A program made the position numbers and the translations under genes. Source: WJKP01 sp964531215 (GTDB lineage: Bacteria > Patescibacteriota > Patescibacteriia > CAIXNZ01). Taken from it: a stretch of 20,116 nt of DNA. Under the pieces are notes generated by a model. That model made no database searches and was not told where the DNA came from. It was given only the letters and a program-made list of their open reading frames with translations. The stretch is taken from positions 1 to 20,116 of the forward strand of contig CAZHFK010000020.1 of the NCBI GenBank assembly GCA_964531215.1, read 5' to 3'. Position 1 is the first letter of the stretch; each line of letters starts with the position of its first letter. This document shows, piece after piece, positions 1 to 6,588 of the stretch.

Positions 1-8
1 AGTACTTT

Positions 9-36
9 AAAGTGTCTCAATAATGAGGCACTTTTT
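9..36 (+). terminator. Rho-independent terminator of an upstream gene
   Basis: A stem of about ten base pairs (AAGTGTCTCA pairing with TGAGGCACTT, one G-T pair) closes on the loop ATAA and is followed by a run of Ts to position 36. The gene it ends lies outside the window. It separates that gene from the operon starting at 122. Confidence 0.8.
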
Positions 37-39
37 ATA

Positions 40-68
40 TTGACAAATTAATGATTCTATATTAATTT
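40..68 (+). promoter_or_regulatory. Putative promoter of the transglutaminase operon
   Basis: A perfect -35 hexamer TTGACA (40-45) lies just behind the terminator. The best -10 at normal spacing is the weak TAATTT (63-68, 17-bp spacer), inside a generally AT-rich stretch. The position fits transcription of the four genes from 122 to 2861. The -10 is the uncertain part. Confidence 0.5.
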
Positions 69-121
69 AAACTTACAATCGTAATTTGAAATTTGAATAT
101 TCTTTATAAGGAGGTGGGAAA

Positions 122-973
122 ATGACTGCTGCAATATTATTTATTGTCGCTACTTTATTTTTAGTTTGTCTGATTTTAATTGTTAGAGAATTATTGCCAT
201 CTGATACTGCTCAGAATGTTAATAATTTTATTGAAAGAACGGTTAGAAGTTACAAAAAAGTTGTTAAAAAGGGGCATCAGTATACTGAAAAAAGTGACAA
301 AACCTTAACGGGTTTGAAAGCATTTATTGATGTTTTTAATTTGCCTGGAATTTGGAATGAAAGGATTAATAACGTGTTATCCAAAATAAGACATGGTGTT
401 AATCAAGTTAATGAATCTGCCAGTGAAAATGATATCTTTTCATTTTTAGCAATGATCAGTCCTCGTAGTGCAAAATTTCACGGCGTTACAAGTGATAATT
501 ATACTTTTGTTATAACTGAAGATGAAAATGATCCTTTTCAGATTAATGAGGAAATCATTAATTTGGCGCAAAAAATTGTCACCGGTAAAGTTTACGAAAT
601 TGATAAAGCCCAAGCTTTATTTGATTGGTGTGTGGATAATATCCCTTACGGAACAAGCGGTTGGAAGAAACATAAAAAAAGTATGCGCACTGCTGTAGAA
701 ATTTTTGAAGATAGAGAGGGTGTTTGTGCTGAAATGACAATTTTATACATTGTTATGGCCAGGGCAGTTGGATTAAAGGCTAATTATGCTAGAGTTGAAA
801 AAGTTGATAAAAACGGACAATTACAAAAACATGCTAGTCCCGTTATTTTAATAGCAGGACAAAACATTTATCCGGATATAGGCTATAAAATATTCGATGC
901 AAAACATAATGGTTATACAATAATGACTGATCAAGAGGCAGTGCCTCATTTCAAATCCTTGCGAGGTGCTTGA
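122..973 (+). CDS. Membrane-anchored transglutaminase-like protein, copy 1
   Basis: This 283-residue protein has an N-terminal membrane segment (about residues 4-21), a long helical linker, and a C-terminal transglutaminase-like (papain-fold) domain. The catalytic triad is visible: Cys202 in REGVCAEMT, His237 in KHASPV and Asp252 in YPDIGY. Transglutaminase-like domains of this size in bacteria are usually proteases or peptide-modifying enzymes, and the substrate here is unknown. The anchor suggests the enzyme domain lies outside the cytoplasm, but topology is not proven. The start is fixed by the strong SD GGAGGTG seven bases upstream. The next gene, 987-1841, is a diverged tandem duplicate. 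The two end in a common MTDQEAVPHFK tail, possibly a partner-binding motif. The stop codon lies just upstream of the SD of the next gene, so the two are co-transcribed. Confidence 0.8.
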   Translation: MTAAILFIVATLFLVCLILIVRELLPSDTAQNVNNFIERTVRSYKKVVKKGHQYTEKSDKTLTGLKAFIDVFNLPGIWNERINNVLSKIRHGVNQVNESASENDIFSFLAMISPRSAKFHGVTSDNYTFVITEDENDPFQINEEIINLAQKIVTGKVYEIDKAQALFDWCVDNIPYGTSGWKKHKKSMRTAVEIFEDREGVCAEMTILYIVMARAVGLKANYARVEKVDKNGQLQKHASPVILIAGQNIYPDIGYKIFDAKHNGYTIMTDQEAVPHFKSLRGA

Positions 974-986
974 AAAGGAGGTAAGT

Positions 987-1841
987 ATGATTTATATTTT
1001 ATTGGGTATTGTTTCAGGTGGGTTTATCTTAACAGTTTATATTTTGGTTAAAGTTTTATCTTCCGAAGATAATGATAAAAATAATCAAATAAGCTGTTTT
1101 ACTAAAAAAAGTTTGAGCCAAATAGAAAGAACAACCCAAAATGCTCGTATTTACGGGAACATTGCCGATAAAGTGTTAGGAGAAAGTGAGGTGATTTTAA
1201 AAAGTTTGGATTTGCCATCAAGTTTTACGAATCGTAGTCAAAAATTAATCGATTTTTTGCGCGAAAAGACAGATACGGCTAATTCAGTAGTGCATAATAA
1301 GGCTTTAAGTAGTTTTTTGTCCATGGTCAGTCCTGCTAGTGCAGAGATTTTTGGGCAAAAATCTGATAATTATACTTATATAATTACTGATGATTGGGAT
1401 CAGCCTTTCCAGATCAACCAGGAAATAGCTAGGACATCTCAAAAAATAACTGAAGGGCAAATTTCAGATAAAGATAAAGCCATTGTTATTTTTGATTGGT
1501 TTATTAAAAATATAAAGTACGGTAGACAAAAAATAAGAATGGGTAAAAAAAAATATCGTCACGCAACAGAAGTTTATAATGATCGAGAAGGCGTTTGTGG
1601 TGAAATGGCGGTTTTGTATGTAGCTATGGCTCGGTCAGTGGGTTTGCAGGCTAATTATGTTTCAGTGGATATTGATGATAAAGGTGAAAAAGTTTATCAC
1701 GCCTGTGCCGCTTGTAAGTTTCAAGGCAAATATATTTTAATTGATCCTGCTTATTACAGTTTTGATATAAACCATGTCGATTATAAAGTTATGACTGATC
1801 AAGAGGCAGTGCCTCATTTTAAAGCAATGAGAGGATATTAA
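987..1841 (+). CDS. Membrane-anchored transglutaminase-like protein, copy 2
   Basis: This 284-residue tandem paralogue of the preceding gene has the same plan: N-terminal membrane segment (about residues 3-24), helical linker, and a transglutaminase-like core with Cys204 (REGVCGEM), His238 (VYHACA) and Asp253 (LIDPAYY). All three catalytic positions are kept, so both copies could be active. It differs by extra cysteines near the active-site His (CAAC, residues 240-243). The frame is open from a GTG at 966, but AAAGGAGG lies five bases before ATG 987, so 987 is the start. The final codons repeat the copy 1 tail with 29 identical bases, although the rest of the two genes is well diverged. That could be selection on the tail or gene conversion. 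Confidence 0.8.
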   Translation: MIYILLGIVSGGFILTVYILVKVLSSEDNDKNNQISCFTKKSLSQIERTTQNARIYGNIADKVLGESEVILKSLDLPSSFTNRSQKLIDFLREKTDTANSVVHNKALSSFLSMVSPASAEIFGQKSDNYTYIITDDWDQPFQINQEIARTSQKITEGQISDKDKAIVIFDWFIKNIKYGRQKIRMGKKKYRHATEVYNDREGVCGEMAVLYVAMARSVGLQANYVSVDIDDKGEKVYHACAACKFQGKYILIDPAYYSFDINHVDYKVMTDQEAVPHFKAMRGY

Positions 1842-1853
1842 AGGAGGCGTGTT

Positions 1854-2663
1854 ATGGCTAAGCAAAAAAAGAAGATTTTAATTTTGGTTCTTTTATCATT
1901 GATGCTTTTGATTACTTTAATTATATTGATTTTGTTAAGGCATCAAATTACTTTAATTTTTTTATATCCTTATTTGCAGGATAAATTGACTGATTTAGGA
2001 ATAAATGTTTGGATCACTAAATTAATAGCATTGCCATTAGCTGTTTGGGTCATCTTCACGTTTTCTTTGCTTTTTTCTTCGAAAAAGAAAAGGCGTCAAT
2101 TGGGTTATATTTTGGGTGGAGCCACTTGGTGTATTTGGTGTCTTAGTATGTTTTTTATAACAGGTGATTATTATTTTGATCCCCAGACAAGTGAGGCTGT
2201 TAAATGTTTTGCCAATACGCCCTATGGATATAGAGAGCGTCCTTGTAATGAAAAATATGATCCTACTTTTGGTACTAAGGTGATTAAAGTGAATAAAAAT
2301 ATTGCTCTTTCTCAATGGGTAAAAGAACACGGACCGATTTTGGTTGAGAAGGTTAATCCCAATAAACAAATGGCTTTTTTTACTTCTTATGGAGAGCCAT
2401 TATATTGGTATTATGAAAAGCCAGATGGTCAAATTGATATATTTGATCATCCCGGCCGTCACCCTCAATATAATACGCAGTTAAATCCAGTAACTGCTGA
2501 TGTTGTAGTAAAAATTTTTAAGCAAATTGATGAGCAGGAACAATCGCAAAAAGTGATTTTTTATAAAAGCGATGGCACTATTGAAACCGGTGATAATCAA
2601 GGTGAAAATTTGCAGCATTTAAAAAGATTGTCTGATTCATTAAAATCATTACATAAAAAATAA
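1854..2663 (+). CDS. Multi-pass membrane protein with a C-terminal soluble domain
   Basis: This 269-residue protein is not a family I recognise. Hydrophobic segments lie at about residues 6-28, 32-50, 55-75 and 83-104. They are followed by a soluble domain of about 160 residues with a Cys pair (RPCNEK and an upstream KCFAN), aromatic patches (YWYYEKPDG, FDHPGRHP) and a charged helical end. The start has AAAGGAGG nine bases upstream. It is the third gene of the operon with the two transglutaminase-like proteins, with 12 bases from the previous stop. It may be a membrane partner or the substrate of those enzymes, which is inference from the operon only. Confidence 0.65.
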   Translation: MAKQKKKILILVLLSLMLLITLIILILLRHQITLIFLYPYLQDKLTDLGINVWITKLIALPLAVWVIFTFSLLFSSKKKRRQLGYILGGATWCIWCLSMFFITGDYYFDPQTSEAVKCFANTPYGYRERPCNEKYDPTFGTKVIKVNKNIALSQWVKEHGPILVEKVNPNKQMAFFTSYGEPLYWYYEKPDGQIDIFDHPGRHPQYNTQLNPVTADVVVKIFKQIDEQEQSQKVIFYKSDGTIETGDNQGENLQHLKRLSDSLKSLHKK

Positions 2664-2675
2664 GGAGGAATCGTT

Positions 2676-2861
2676 ATGGAAGAAGGAAATAAAGGCAATA
2701 TTTTTGTTATTTTGGTCTTAATAGCTTCTACTATTGTCCAGGTTATTACTTTGATGTTTCTCTGGAACCCTGACAAATTCAGGGAGACAGTAGATAAGTT
2801 GAAGTCTTATTTCAAAAAAAGTGAAGAAAAAATATCAGATTCAGTTAATAAAAATTCTTAA
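2676..2861 (+). CDS. Small single-pass membrane protein, operon end
   Basis: This 61-residue protein has one membrane segment (about residues 9-30, NIFVILVLIASTIVQVITLM) and a lysine/serine-rich charged tail. TAAGGAGG lies seven bases before the ATG and overlaps the stop of the preceding gene, so it is translated with the operon. No family is recognised. Its size, its place as last gene before the terminator and its strong SD argue that it is a real gene. It may be a small subunit of a complex with the neighbouring membrane proteins. Confidence 0.6.
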   Translation: MEEGNKGNIFVILVLIASTIVQVITLMFLWNPDKFRETVDKLKSYFKKSEEKISDSVNKNS

Positions 2862-2883
2862 AACAATTTCAAAAAACAAGTTC

Positions 2884-2913
2884 AAGCCGTTTCAATTAAT
2901 GAAACGGCTTTTT
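2884..2913 (+). terminator. Rho-independent terminator of the first operon
   Basis: A perfect 11-bp stem (AAGCCGTTTCA, 2884-2894, with TGAAACGGCTT, 2900-2910) closes on the loop ATTAA. A T-run to 2913 follows. It lies 22 bases after the last stop codon of the operon. Confidence 0.9.
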
Positions 2914-2924
2914 ACTTCCAAACA

Positions 2925-2987
2925 GGAAACCCCGTATGAAGGAATGGCCAGAAGCGAGCCACGACTGAGTGCGGGGAGGACGTCATT
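2925..2987 (+). repeat. Structured repeat unit A
   Basis: This 63-bp unit begins GGAAACCCCGTATGA and ends with a GAGTG...GACGTCATT block. A diverged second copy lies at 3081-3145 in the same orientation. CCCCGTA near the start can pair with TGCGGGG near the end, one G-T pair included. The unit therefore looks like a REP-type palindromic element or a small structured RNA. Confidence 0.55.
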
Positions 2988-3003
2988 ATTCAAGTAGCAA
3001 TAG

Positions 3004-3025
3004 ATCCTTCGACTAAGCTCAGGAT
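3004..3025. repeat. REP-like palindrome between the two repeat units
   Basis: An imperfect palindrome opens with ATCCT and closes with AGGAT around a TCGACTAAGCTC core. It resembles REP-type sequences common in environmental bacterial genomes. A second palindrome follows at 3042-3062 (AAAATTTATT, one base, AATAAATTTT). Together with the flanking units it forms a BIME-like cluster. Confidence 0.5.
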
Positions 3026-3080
3026 GACAGTATTGGTGGACAAAATTTATTTAATAAATTTTTGCGAGTAGCGGAGCAAA

Positions 3081-3145
3081 GGAAACCCCGTATGATAAAA
3101 GCCGACCTGTTAGGGACGGCTTTTGAGTGTGAGGAGTACGTCATT
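3081..3145 (+). repeat. Structured repeat unit B
   Basis: This is a second copy of the unit at 2925-2987, with the same 15-base opening and a closing block that differs at few positions (GAGTGTGAGGAG then TACGTCATT). The middle differs entirely. Here it holds a strong hairpin, AAAAGCCG pairing with CGGCTTTT, that could also act as a weak terminator. Conserved ends with a variable middle suggest a structured element, not random decay. Confidence 0.55.
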
Positions 3146-3180
3146 TTATTATTAAAATTGTTTATATTAATCTTTTTTAC

Positions 3181-3209
3181 TTGACAAAATAATTATATGC
3201 TATTAATAT
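3181..3209 (+). promoter_or_regulatory. Promoter upstream of the decayed ORF and lipoprotein
   Basis: The -35 TTGACA (3181-3186) is perfect. A 17-bp spacer leads to TAATAT (3204-3209). The first intact gene downstream is the lipoprotein at 3580, about 370 bases away. The promoter may once have served the ORF whose remains lie at 3353-3538. Confidence 0.6.
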
Positions 3210-3352
3210 TAATAAAGGGTTCTTAAAGTTATTTTAACTGCCTGGCCATATAATTCGCAATACCTTAATTATTTCTGGCAAATAGTTGAAAGTTTAGAAT
3301 TTAAATAAACTAAACATATATTGAAAAAAACTTTTAATAAATTCTGGAATAG

Positions 3353-3538
3353 TCAGAGATCCGACAATTAAAAAAGATTGCTAAAAAAGAAAATATTCCT
3401 CTTGAAAATTTAATAGGCGATTATTTATATAGTCAAAAATTACTTCATGGCCAAGAAATTATTGATATGATCCCGGAAGAAAAACAGCCAAGATTATTAA
3501 AACGCCAAAGCGTAATTGATCGGATCAAAAAAGCCTAA
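3353..3538 (+). pseudogene. Decayed small ORF, possibly an antitoxin-like protein
   Basis: From 3353 to the TAA at 3536 one frame reads a coding-like peptide that includes QLKKIAKKENIPLENLIGDY and ends RQSVIDRIKKA. There is no ATG, and a TAG sits just upstream at 3350. A neighbouring frame reads KKLLINSGIVRDPTI up to the same point, so a frameshift near 3365-3376 would rejoin a longer protein. Another frame at about 3217-3308 reads WPYNSQYLNYFWQIVESLEF, also coding-like. I read the stretch as one or two disabled small genes. The antitoxin idea rests only on size and helical character. Confidence 0.35.
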
Positions 3539-3579
3539 AATGAATATGGTAGAGTATTTATTAATAATTAACAAAACCT

Positions 3580-5187
3580 ATGAAAAAATTAATTTTAATA
3601 GGGGGATTAATTATTTTATTAAGTGGGTGTGGTTTTTTGTCTGTGAAAAATACCACTGAAAAACAAGATAATAACAATGAACAGGTTCAAGACTCTGTTC
3701 AGGTAAAAGAAGATTTTGATTTAGTAAATTATAGTGATTTAATAAAAGAAAATATGTCTGATTGGTATGATAAATGGCAAGCAATGTATGATAATTATAG
3801 TATTACTGATTTTGTTGAGAAAGATACTTACGAAATAGAATATTATGCAGAAAATAAATATCAGGGGGAGAAATATGATCATATTAAAAAGACAGGTGAT
3901 GGTTTACCAGTTACAGTAGTGAAAGTATCTCCAGATGAGTCAAAACTTATTACTGTTACTTATGGAGGAGACCCTGATAGCGGTGTGCGTTTAATTGATT
4001 TACAATCTAGAATGGGTAAATCTATAACTAAATTACATTGCGGTACTACTTGTATTTTTACTAATGGGTTTTGGCTTGATAATTACCGTTTTATAGTGGT
4101 AGGTGAAGGTGAAACTTATCCTAATGGATATGATCAAGCTATTGATTCTAATAAAATTCATGAAACACCGTTTATTTATTTAACTGATTTGGCAGCTAAA
4201 AAAATTATAAAATACGAATATCAGATCTCTTTAATTAAAAATACCAAAAATAAAAATGAAAATAATAAAAACATAGCTGCTGTTTTACGGCATAAAATTG
4301 ATAATAATAATTATGAAATAATTGCCCGATTCAATGACCCTTTTACTCCTGAAATATATTTGTCAAACAATAGATTAGCGGTTTGGCAGAATTATATAAT
4401 TTATGTTGACCATGATAATTATCAGGTCATAAGTTATAACACGCAAAACAATCAAAAAAATATTATCATGGATTGGTCTAATGAATTTGAAAAAATAGAT
4501 GGGTTAAGAGGGGTAAGTTTGTCCGCGATTAGGACTATTGGCAATCAATTATTTGTTTTTTTCGGTGATTACTTAACAGAAGGCGGCCTTTTTGTTGTTG
4601 ATCTGCCCCATGGGAAACCAGTACTAGTAACAAAAGCAGCCAATCCGAATTTAGTAAAATTAAATGATAAAATTTTTCTGGTATCAGGAGAGGGAGATGC
4701 CTGTTGGAATTATACAGATTTTCAATCATATGATATTAATAATAAAAAATTAGGCCAGAAAATCGAATTAAAATTTGATTGCGGAGAAGGCAATTCATTT
4801 ATTGGTATTGATGATGATTATAAATTTATTTCTGTAAACTATAAAAATATTTGGGAGTCAAAAGATGATACTAACCCTGACTCAGTTGCCGAATCCGTTA
4901 AAATGATTGATGCCTTAACAAACGAATCTACAATTTTAATATCAGAACAAATAATGCCTAAAAATATTGATAATGTAAAATATAATAAAAAAACTAATCA
5001 AATATTATTAATAAGTCAAAATAATAATTTTATATTTGATATTAATAATAATAATTTAATTGAAACCAATAATCAGGATATTATCAATGATTCTGATTTT
5101 AAGATTTATTTGGAGACTAAAGTAATTGACAGTACTAATAAGAATTTACCCGAAGATTTTGAATTAGTAGAATATACAAAAGATTAA
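3580..5187 (+). CDS. Large secreted lipoprotein, propeller-like
   Basis: This 535-residue protein starts with a lipoprotein signal peptide (MKKLILIGGLIILLSGC, lipobox LSGC, lipidated Cys17) and a charged, disordered linker. The body has repeated strand-rich blocks such as VKVSPDESKLITVTYGGD, FWLDNYRFIVVGEGE and NKIFLVSGEGD, which look like blades of a beta-propeller (WD40/TolB-like). That reading is from pattern only. It contains a Cys pair (HCGTTC) and Asn-rich stretches. It is most likely tethered to the outside of the membrane, perhaps as a binding protein. No SD is present. The first 17 residues and their codons are almost the same as in the lipoprotein at 17264, although the mature parts differ. 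Confidence 0.7.
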   Translation: MKKLILIGGLIILLSGCGFLSVKNTTEKQDNNNEQVQDSVQVKEDFDLVNYSDLIKENMSDWYDKWQAMYDNYSITDFVEKDTYEIEYYAENKYQGEKYDHIKKTGDGLPVTVVKVSPDESKLITVTYGGDPDSGVRLIDLQSRMGKSITKLHCGTTCIFTNGFWLDNYRFIVVGEGETYPNGYDQAIDSNKIHETPFIYLTDLAAKKIIKYEYQISLIKNTKNKNENNKNIAAVLRHKIDNNNYEIIARFNDPFTPEIYLSNNRLAVWQNYIIYVDHDNYQVISYNTQNNQKNIIMDWSNEFEKIDGLRGVSLSAIRTIGNQLFVFFGDYLTEGGLFVVDLPHGKPVLVTKAANPNLVKLNDKIFLVSGEGDACWNYTDFQSYDINNKKLGQKIELKFDCGEGNSFIGIDDDYKFISVNYKNIWESKDDTNPDSVAESVKMIDALTNESTILISEQIMPKNIDNVKYNKKTNQILLISQNNNFIFDINNNNLIETNNQDIINDSDFKIYLETKVIDSTNKNLPEDFELVEYTKD

Positions 5188-5230
5188 AATTCATTATAAT
5201 CTTGACTCAATAAATAAATCCTATATCCAT

Positions 5231-5317
5231 ATGTCAGAAATCAAACAACTCACAGCTAGAATTTTAAAAATACTAATTTTAGATAAAAATATTGTTAACT
5301 ATTGCAACACGAGTTAA
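5231..5317 (+). pseudogene. 5' fragment of a MazG-like pyrophosphohydrolase gene
   Basis: The frame opens MSEIKQLTARI, matching MSEIKQLTAKI of the intact gene at 6585. Fourteen bases (AAACAACTCACAGC, 5243-5256) are identical to 6597-6610. After that the similarity stops and the frame closes at TAA 5315. This is a remnant of a second copy or one arm of a duplication that bounds the toxin-antitoxin locus. Confidence 0.65.
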
Positions 5318-5328
5318 CATATGTTAAC
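5292..5328 (+). promoter_or_regulatory. Operator-promoter of the HTH/Doc module
   Basis: A perfect 16-bp palindrome, GTTAACATATGTTAAC (5313-5328), lies 10 bases before the antitoxin start. A third GTTAAC half-site is at 5294-5299. A plausible promoter is TTGTTA (5292-5297), 17-bp spacer, TAACAT (5315-5320), which puts the -10 inside the palindrome. This arrangement fits autorepression by the HTH protein encoded next, as usual in toxin-antitoxin operons. Confidence 0.6.
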
Positions 5329-5338
5329 ATGTCAGTAT

Positions 5339-5602
5339 ATGAAAAATGGAAAAAAACAATTTTATAGCACTCAGGAAGTAGCTGATTTATTAGGTATCAG
5401 TCGAGTTGCCGTGTTTAAAAAAATCAAATCAGGTGAAATTAAGGCAGAAAAACTCGGTCGTAATTATTTGATTAAAAAAGAAAATTTACCCCAGATTTTA
5501 GGTAAAGAATTATCAGCTAAAGACAAGGAATTAATTGATCAGGCAGTAGCCAAAACAGTAGCTGAATATGGTCAGACTTTAAAATTACTAGCCCAGGAGT
5601 AA
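5339..5602 (+). CDS. HTH (excisionase/MerR-type) putative antitoxin
   Basis: This 87-residue protein carries an excisionase-family winged HTH at about residues 9-50: FYSTQEVADLLGIS, then the recognition helix VAVFKKIKSGEI, then the wing KAEKLGRNYLI. A charged helical tail follows. The stop is one base from the ATG of a Doc/Fic toxin, and an AGGAG at its own 3' end serves as the toxin's SD. It is therefore likely the antitoxin and autorepressor. Phd is the classical Doc antitoxin; here a DNA-binding protein of another fold takes its place. The frame is open to an ATG at 5321, but that start lies inside the operator palindrome, so I prefer 5339. Confidence 0.75.
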   Translation: MKNGKKQFYSTQEVADLLGISRVAVFKKIKSGEIKAEKLGRNYLIKKENLPQILGKELSAKDKELIDQAVAKTVAEYGQTLKLLAQE

Positions 5603-5603
5603 C

Positions 5604-6023
5604 ATGAAACAAATAAACATAACAGAAGTTGAATATTTGGCTCATAGCTTGGCTCAAAAATTAATGGCTCAAAATGAACCGATTCCTGATTTTACAAGCA
5701 GGCGCCCCAATATTTTAGAAGGATGTTTAGCAGCTCCTTTCCAAATGTTTGCAGGTAAAAAATTATATAAAGGGTTACTGTCCAAAGCAGCTGTTTTGTT
5801 TTATTTAATGATCAAAAATCATCCGTTTCAAAACGGTAATAAAAGAGTAGCCATGACAACGCTTTTTGTTTTTTTATTTTTTAACAAAAAATGGCTTAAA
5901 GTTGATCAGCAAGAATTATATAATTTTGCTAAATGGGTGGCTGAAAGCAATCCCAAGCTAAAAGATGAAACAGTTTCAGCTATCAATAAATTTTTAAAAA
6001 CATATATTATTGATTTAGAATAA
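5604..6023 (+). CDS. doc: Doc-type Fic-domain toxin
   Basis: This 139-residue protein is the usual Doc length and carries the Fic/Doc signature HPFQNGNKR (His73 to Arg81) with the following helix VAMTTLFVFL. Canonical AMP-transferring Fic proteins have HPFxxGNGR. The Lys-Arg ending here is the Doc form, and characterised Doc proteins phosphorylate elongation factor EF-Tu and stop translation. The N-terminal half has the helical lead-in typical of Doc (ILEGCLAAPFQMFAGKKLY). It is translated directly after the HTH antitoxin with one base between stop and ATG. Symbol given by family, not by proven orthology. Confidence 0.85.
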   Translation: MKQINITEVEYLAHSLAQKLMAQNEPIPDFTSRRPNILEGCLAAPFQMFAGKKLYKGLLSKAAVLFYLMIKNHPFQNGNKRVAMTTLFVFLFFNKKWLKVDQQELYNFAKWVAESNPKLKDETVSAINKFLKTYIIDLE

Positions 6024-6039
6024 TTTTAAAATAAATTTT

Positions 6040-6439
6040 ATGGCTCAACCAATTCAACCAGAACAAGATCAGGCTAAAAGAGAAGAACTTAAAAAAACAG
6101 CTTGATAAGACTGATAACCGTATTTTTTTAATTATCACCACTTTTTTAACAAATGCTGCGCTGATAGCGGTTTTTGATTTGTTTTTAGGCGAGGACACTA
6201 ATTTGGATGATTATTTGATCTCAATTTATCCATTTTTATCTAGTGTATTTGAAGTAATGCAATTGATTTTATCTGTAACATTGATCTTTTTCGTGGTTTA
6301 TCTGATTTTATTATTTAAAAAACATTTTAAACTGCGGGCATTGTTGGGTCAAAAGGGGATTGATAGTCTAGCTGAAAAATTAAAAAATTTTTTACAAAAA
6401 TGGACTGGTGATGATAAGAATAATCCTGATCTTGATTAA
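6040..6439 (+). pseudogene. Frameshifted small two-segment membrane protein
   Basis: From ATG 6040 the frame reads MAQPIQPEQDQAKREELKKTA and stops at 6103. Removing one A from the seven-A run at 6091-6097 joins it to a long open frame that continues KKQLDKTDNRIFLIITTFLT, with two membrane segments (one near FLIITTFLTNAALIAVFDLF and one near LILSVTLIFFVVYLILLF) and a Lys/Asp-rich tail ending at 6439. The two halves fit as one protein of about 132 residues. The break could be a sequencing indel, a true mutation, or transcriptional slippage on the A-run. No family is recognised. Confidence 0.6.
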
Positions 6440-6462
6440 TACAGTCAATTGCTATAAGCCAT

Positions 6463-6555
6463 TTGCCAATAATATGGGGAACTACGATTATAGTATTAAT
6501 TGTAGTTGCAATAGTGGTTGTGGTTTTATGGGGGGGGGGTAATATTAAATATTAA
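6463..6555 (+). other. Short hydrophobic ORF with a G10 tract
   Basis: A 30-codon frame starting at a TTG reads a single membrane segment (TTIIVLIVVAIVVVVLW) followed by GGGNIK and a stop. The pattern recalls the N-terminal helix of TatA-type proteins, but the amphipathic helix is missing. Ten consecutive Gs at 6530-6539 encode the glycines and could slip. It may be a remnant or a tiny membrane peptide. Confidence 0.25.
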
Positions 6556-6564
6556 AAAAATCAC

Positions 6565-6588
6565 ATGTCCGAAATAAAAAATATATGA
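6565..6588 (+). promoter_or_regulatory. Mini-ORF overlapping the mazG-like start
   Basis: ATG 6565 opens a seven-codon frame, MSEIKNI, that ends at TGA 6586-6588. That stop overlaps the next ATG (6585) as ATGA. The encoded peptide partly repeats the start of the downstream protein. It may be a duplicated start region or a leader that feeds ribosomes to the gene. A mini-ORF of the same length and geometry sits at 17244-17267. Confidence 0.4.

Noticed and set aside
966..986. Upstream GTG start for the second transglutaminase-like gene
   Set aside because: It overlaps the end of copy 1 and contains the AAAGGAGG SD for ATG 987, so the shorter form is preferred.
2037..2369. Minus-strand ORF of 110 codons
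   Set aside because: It lies wholly inside the membrane protein 1854-2663, has no SD and no family pattern.
2925..3145. CRISPR array
   Set aside because: Only two diverged units with paired ends, no regular short spacers and no cas genes.
5604..6023. Fic AMP-transferase
   Set aside because: The motif ends GNKR, not GNGR, and the length and partner fit Doc.
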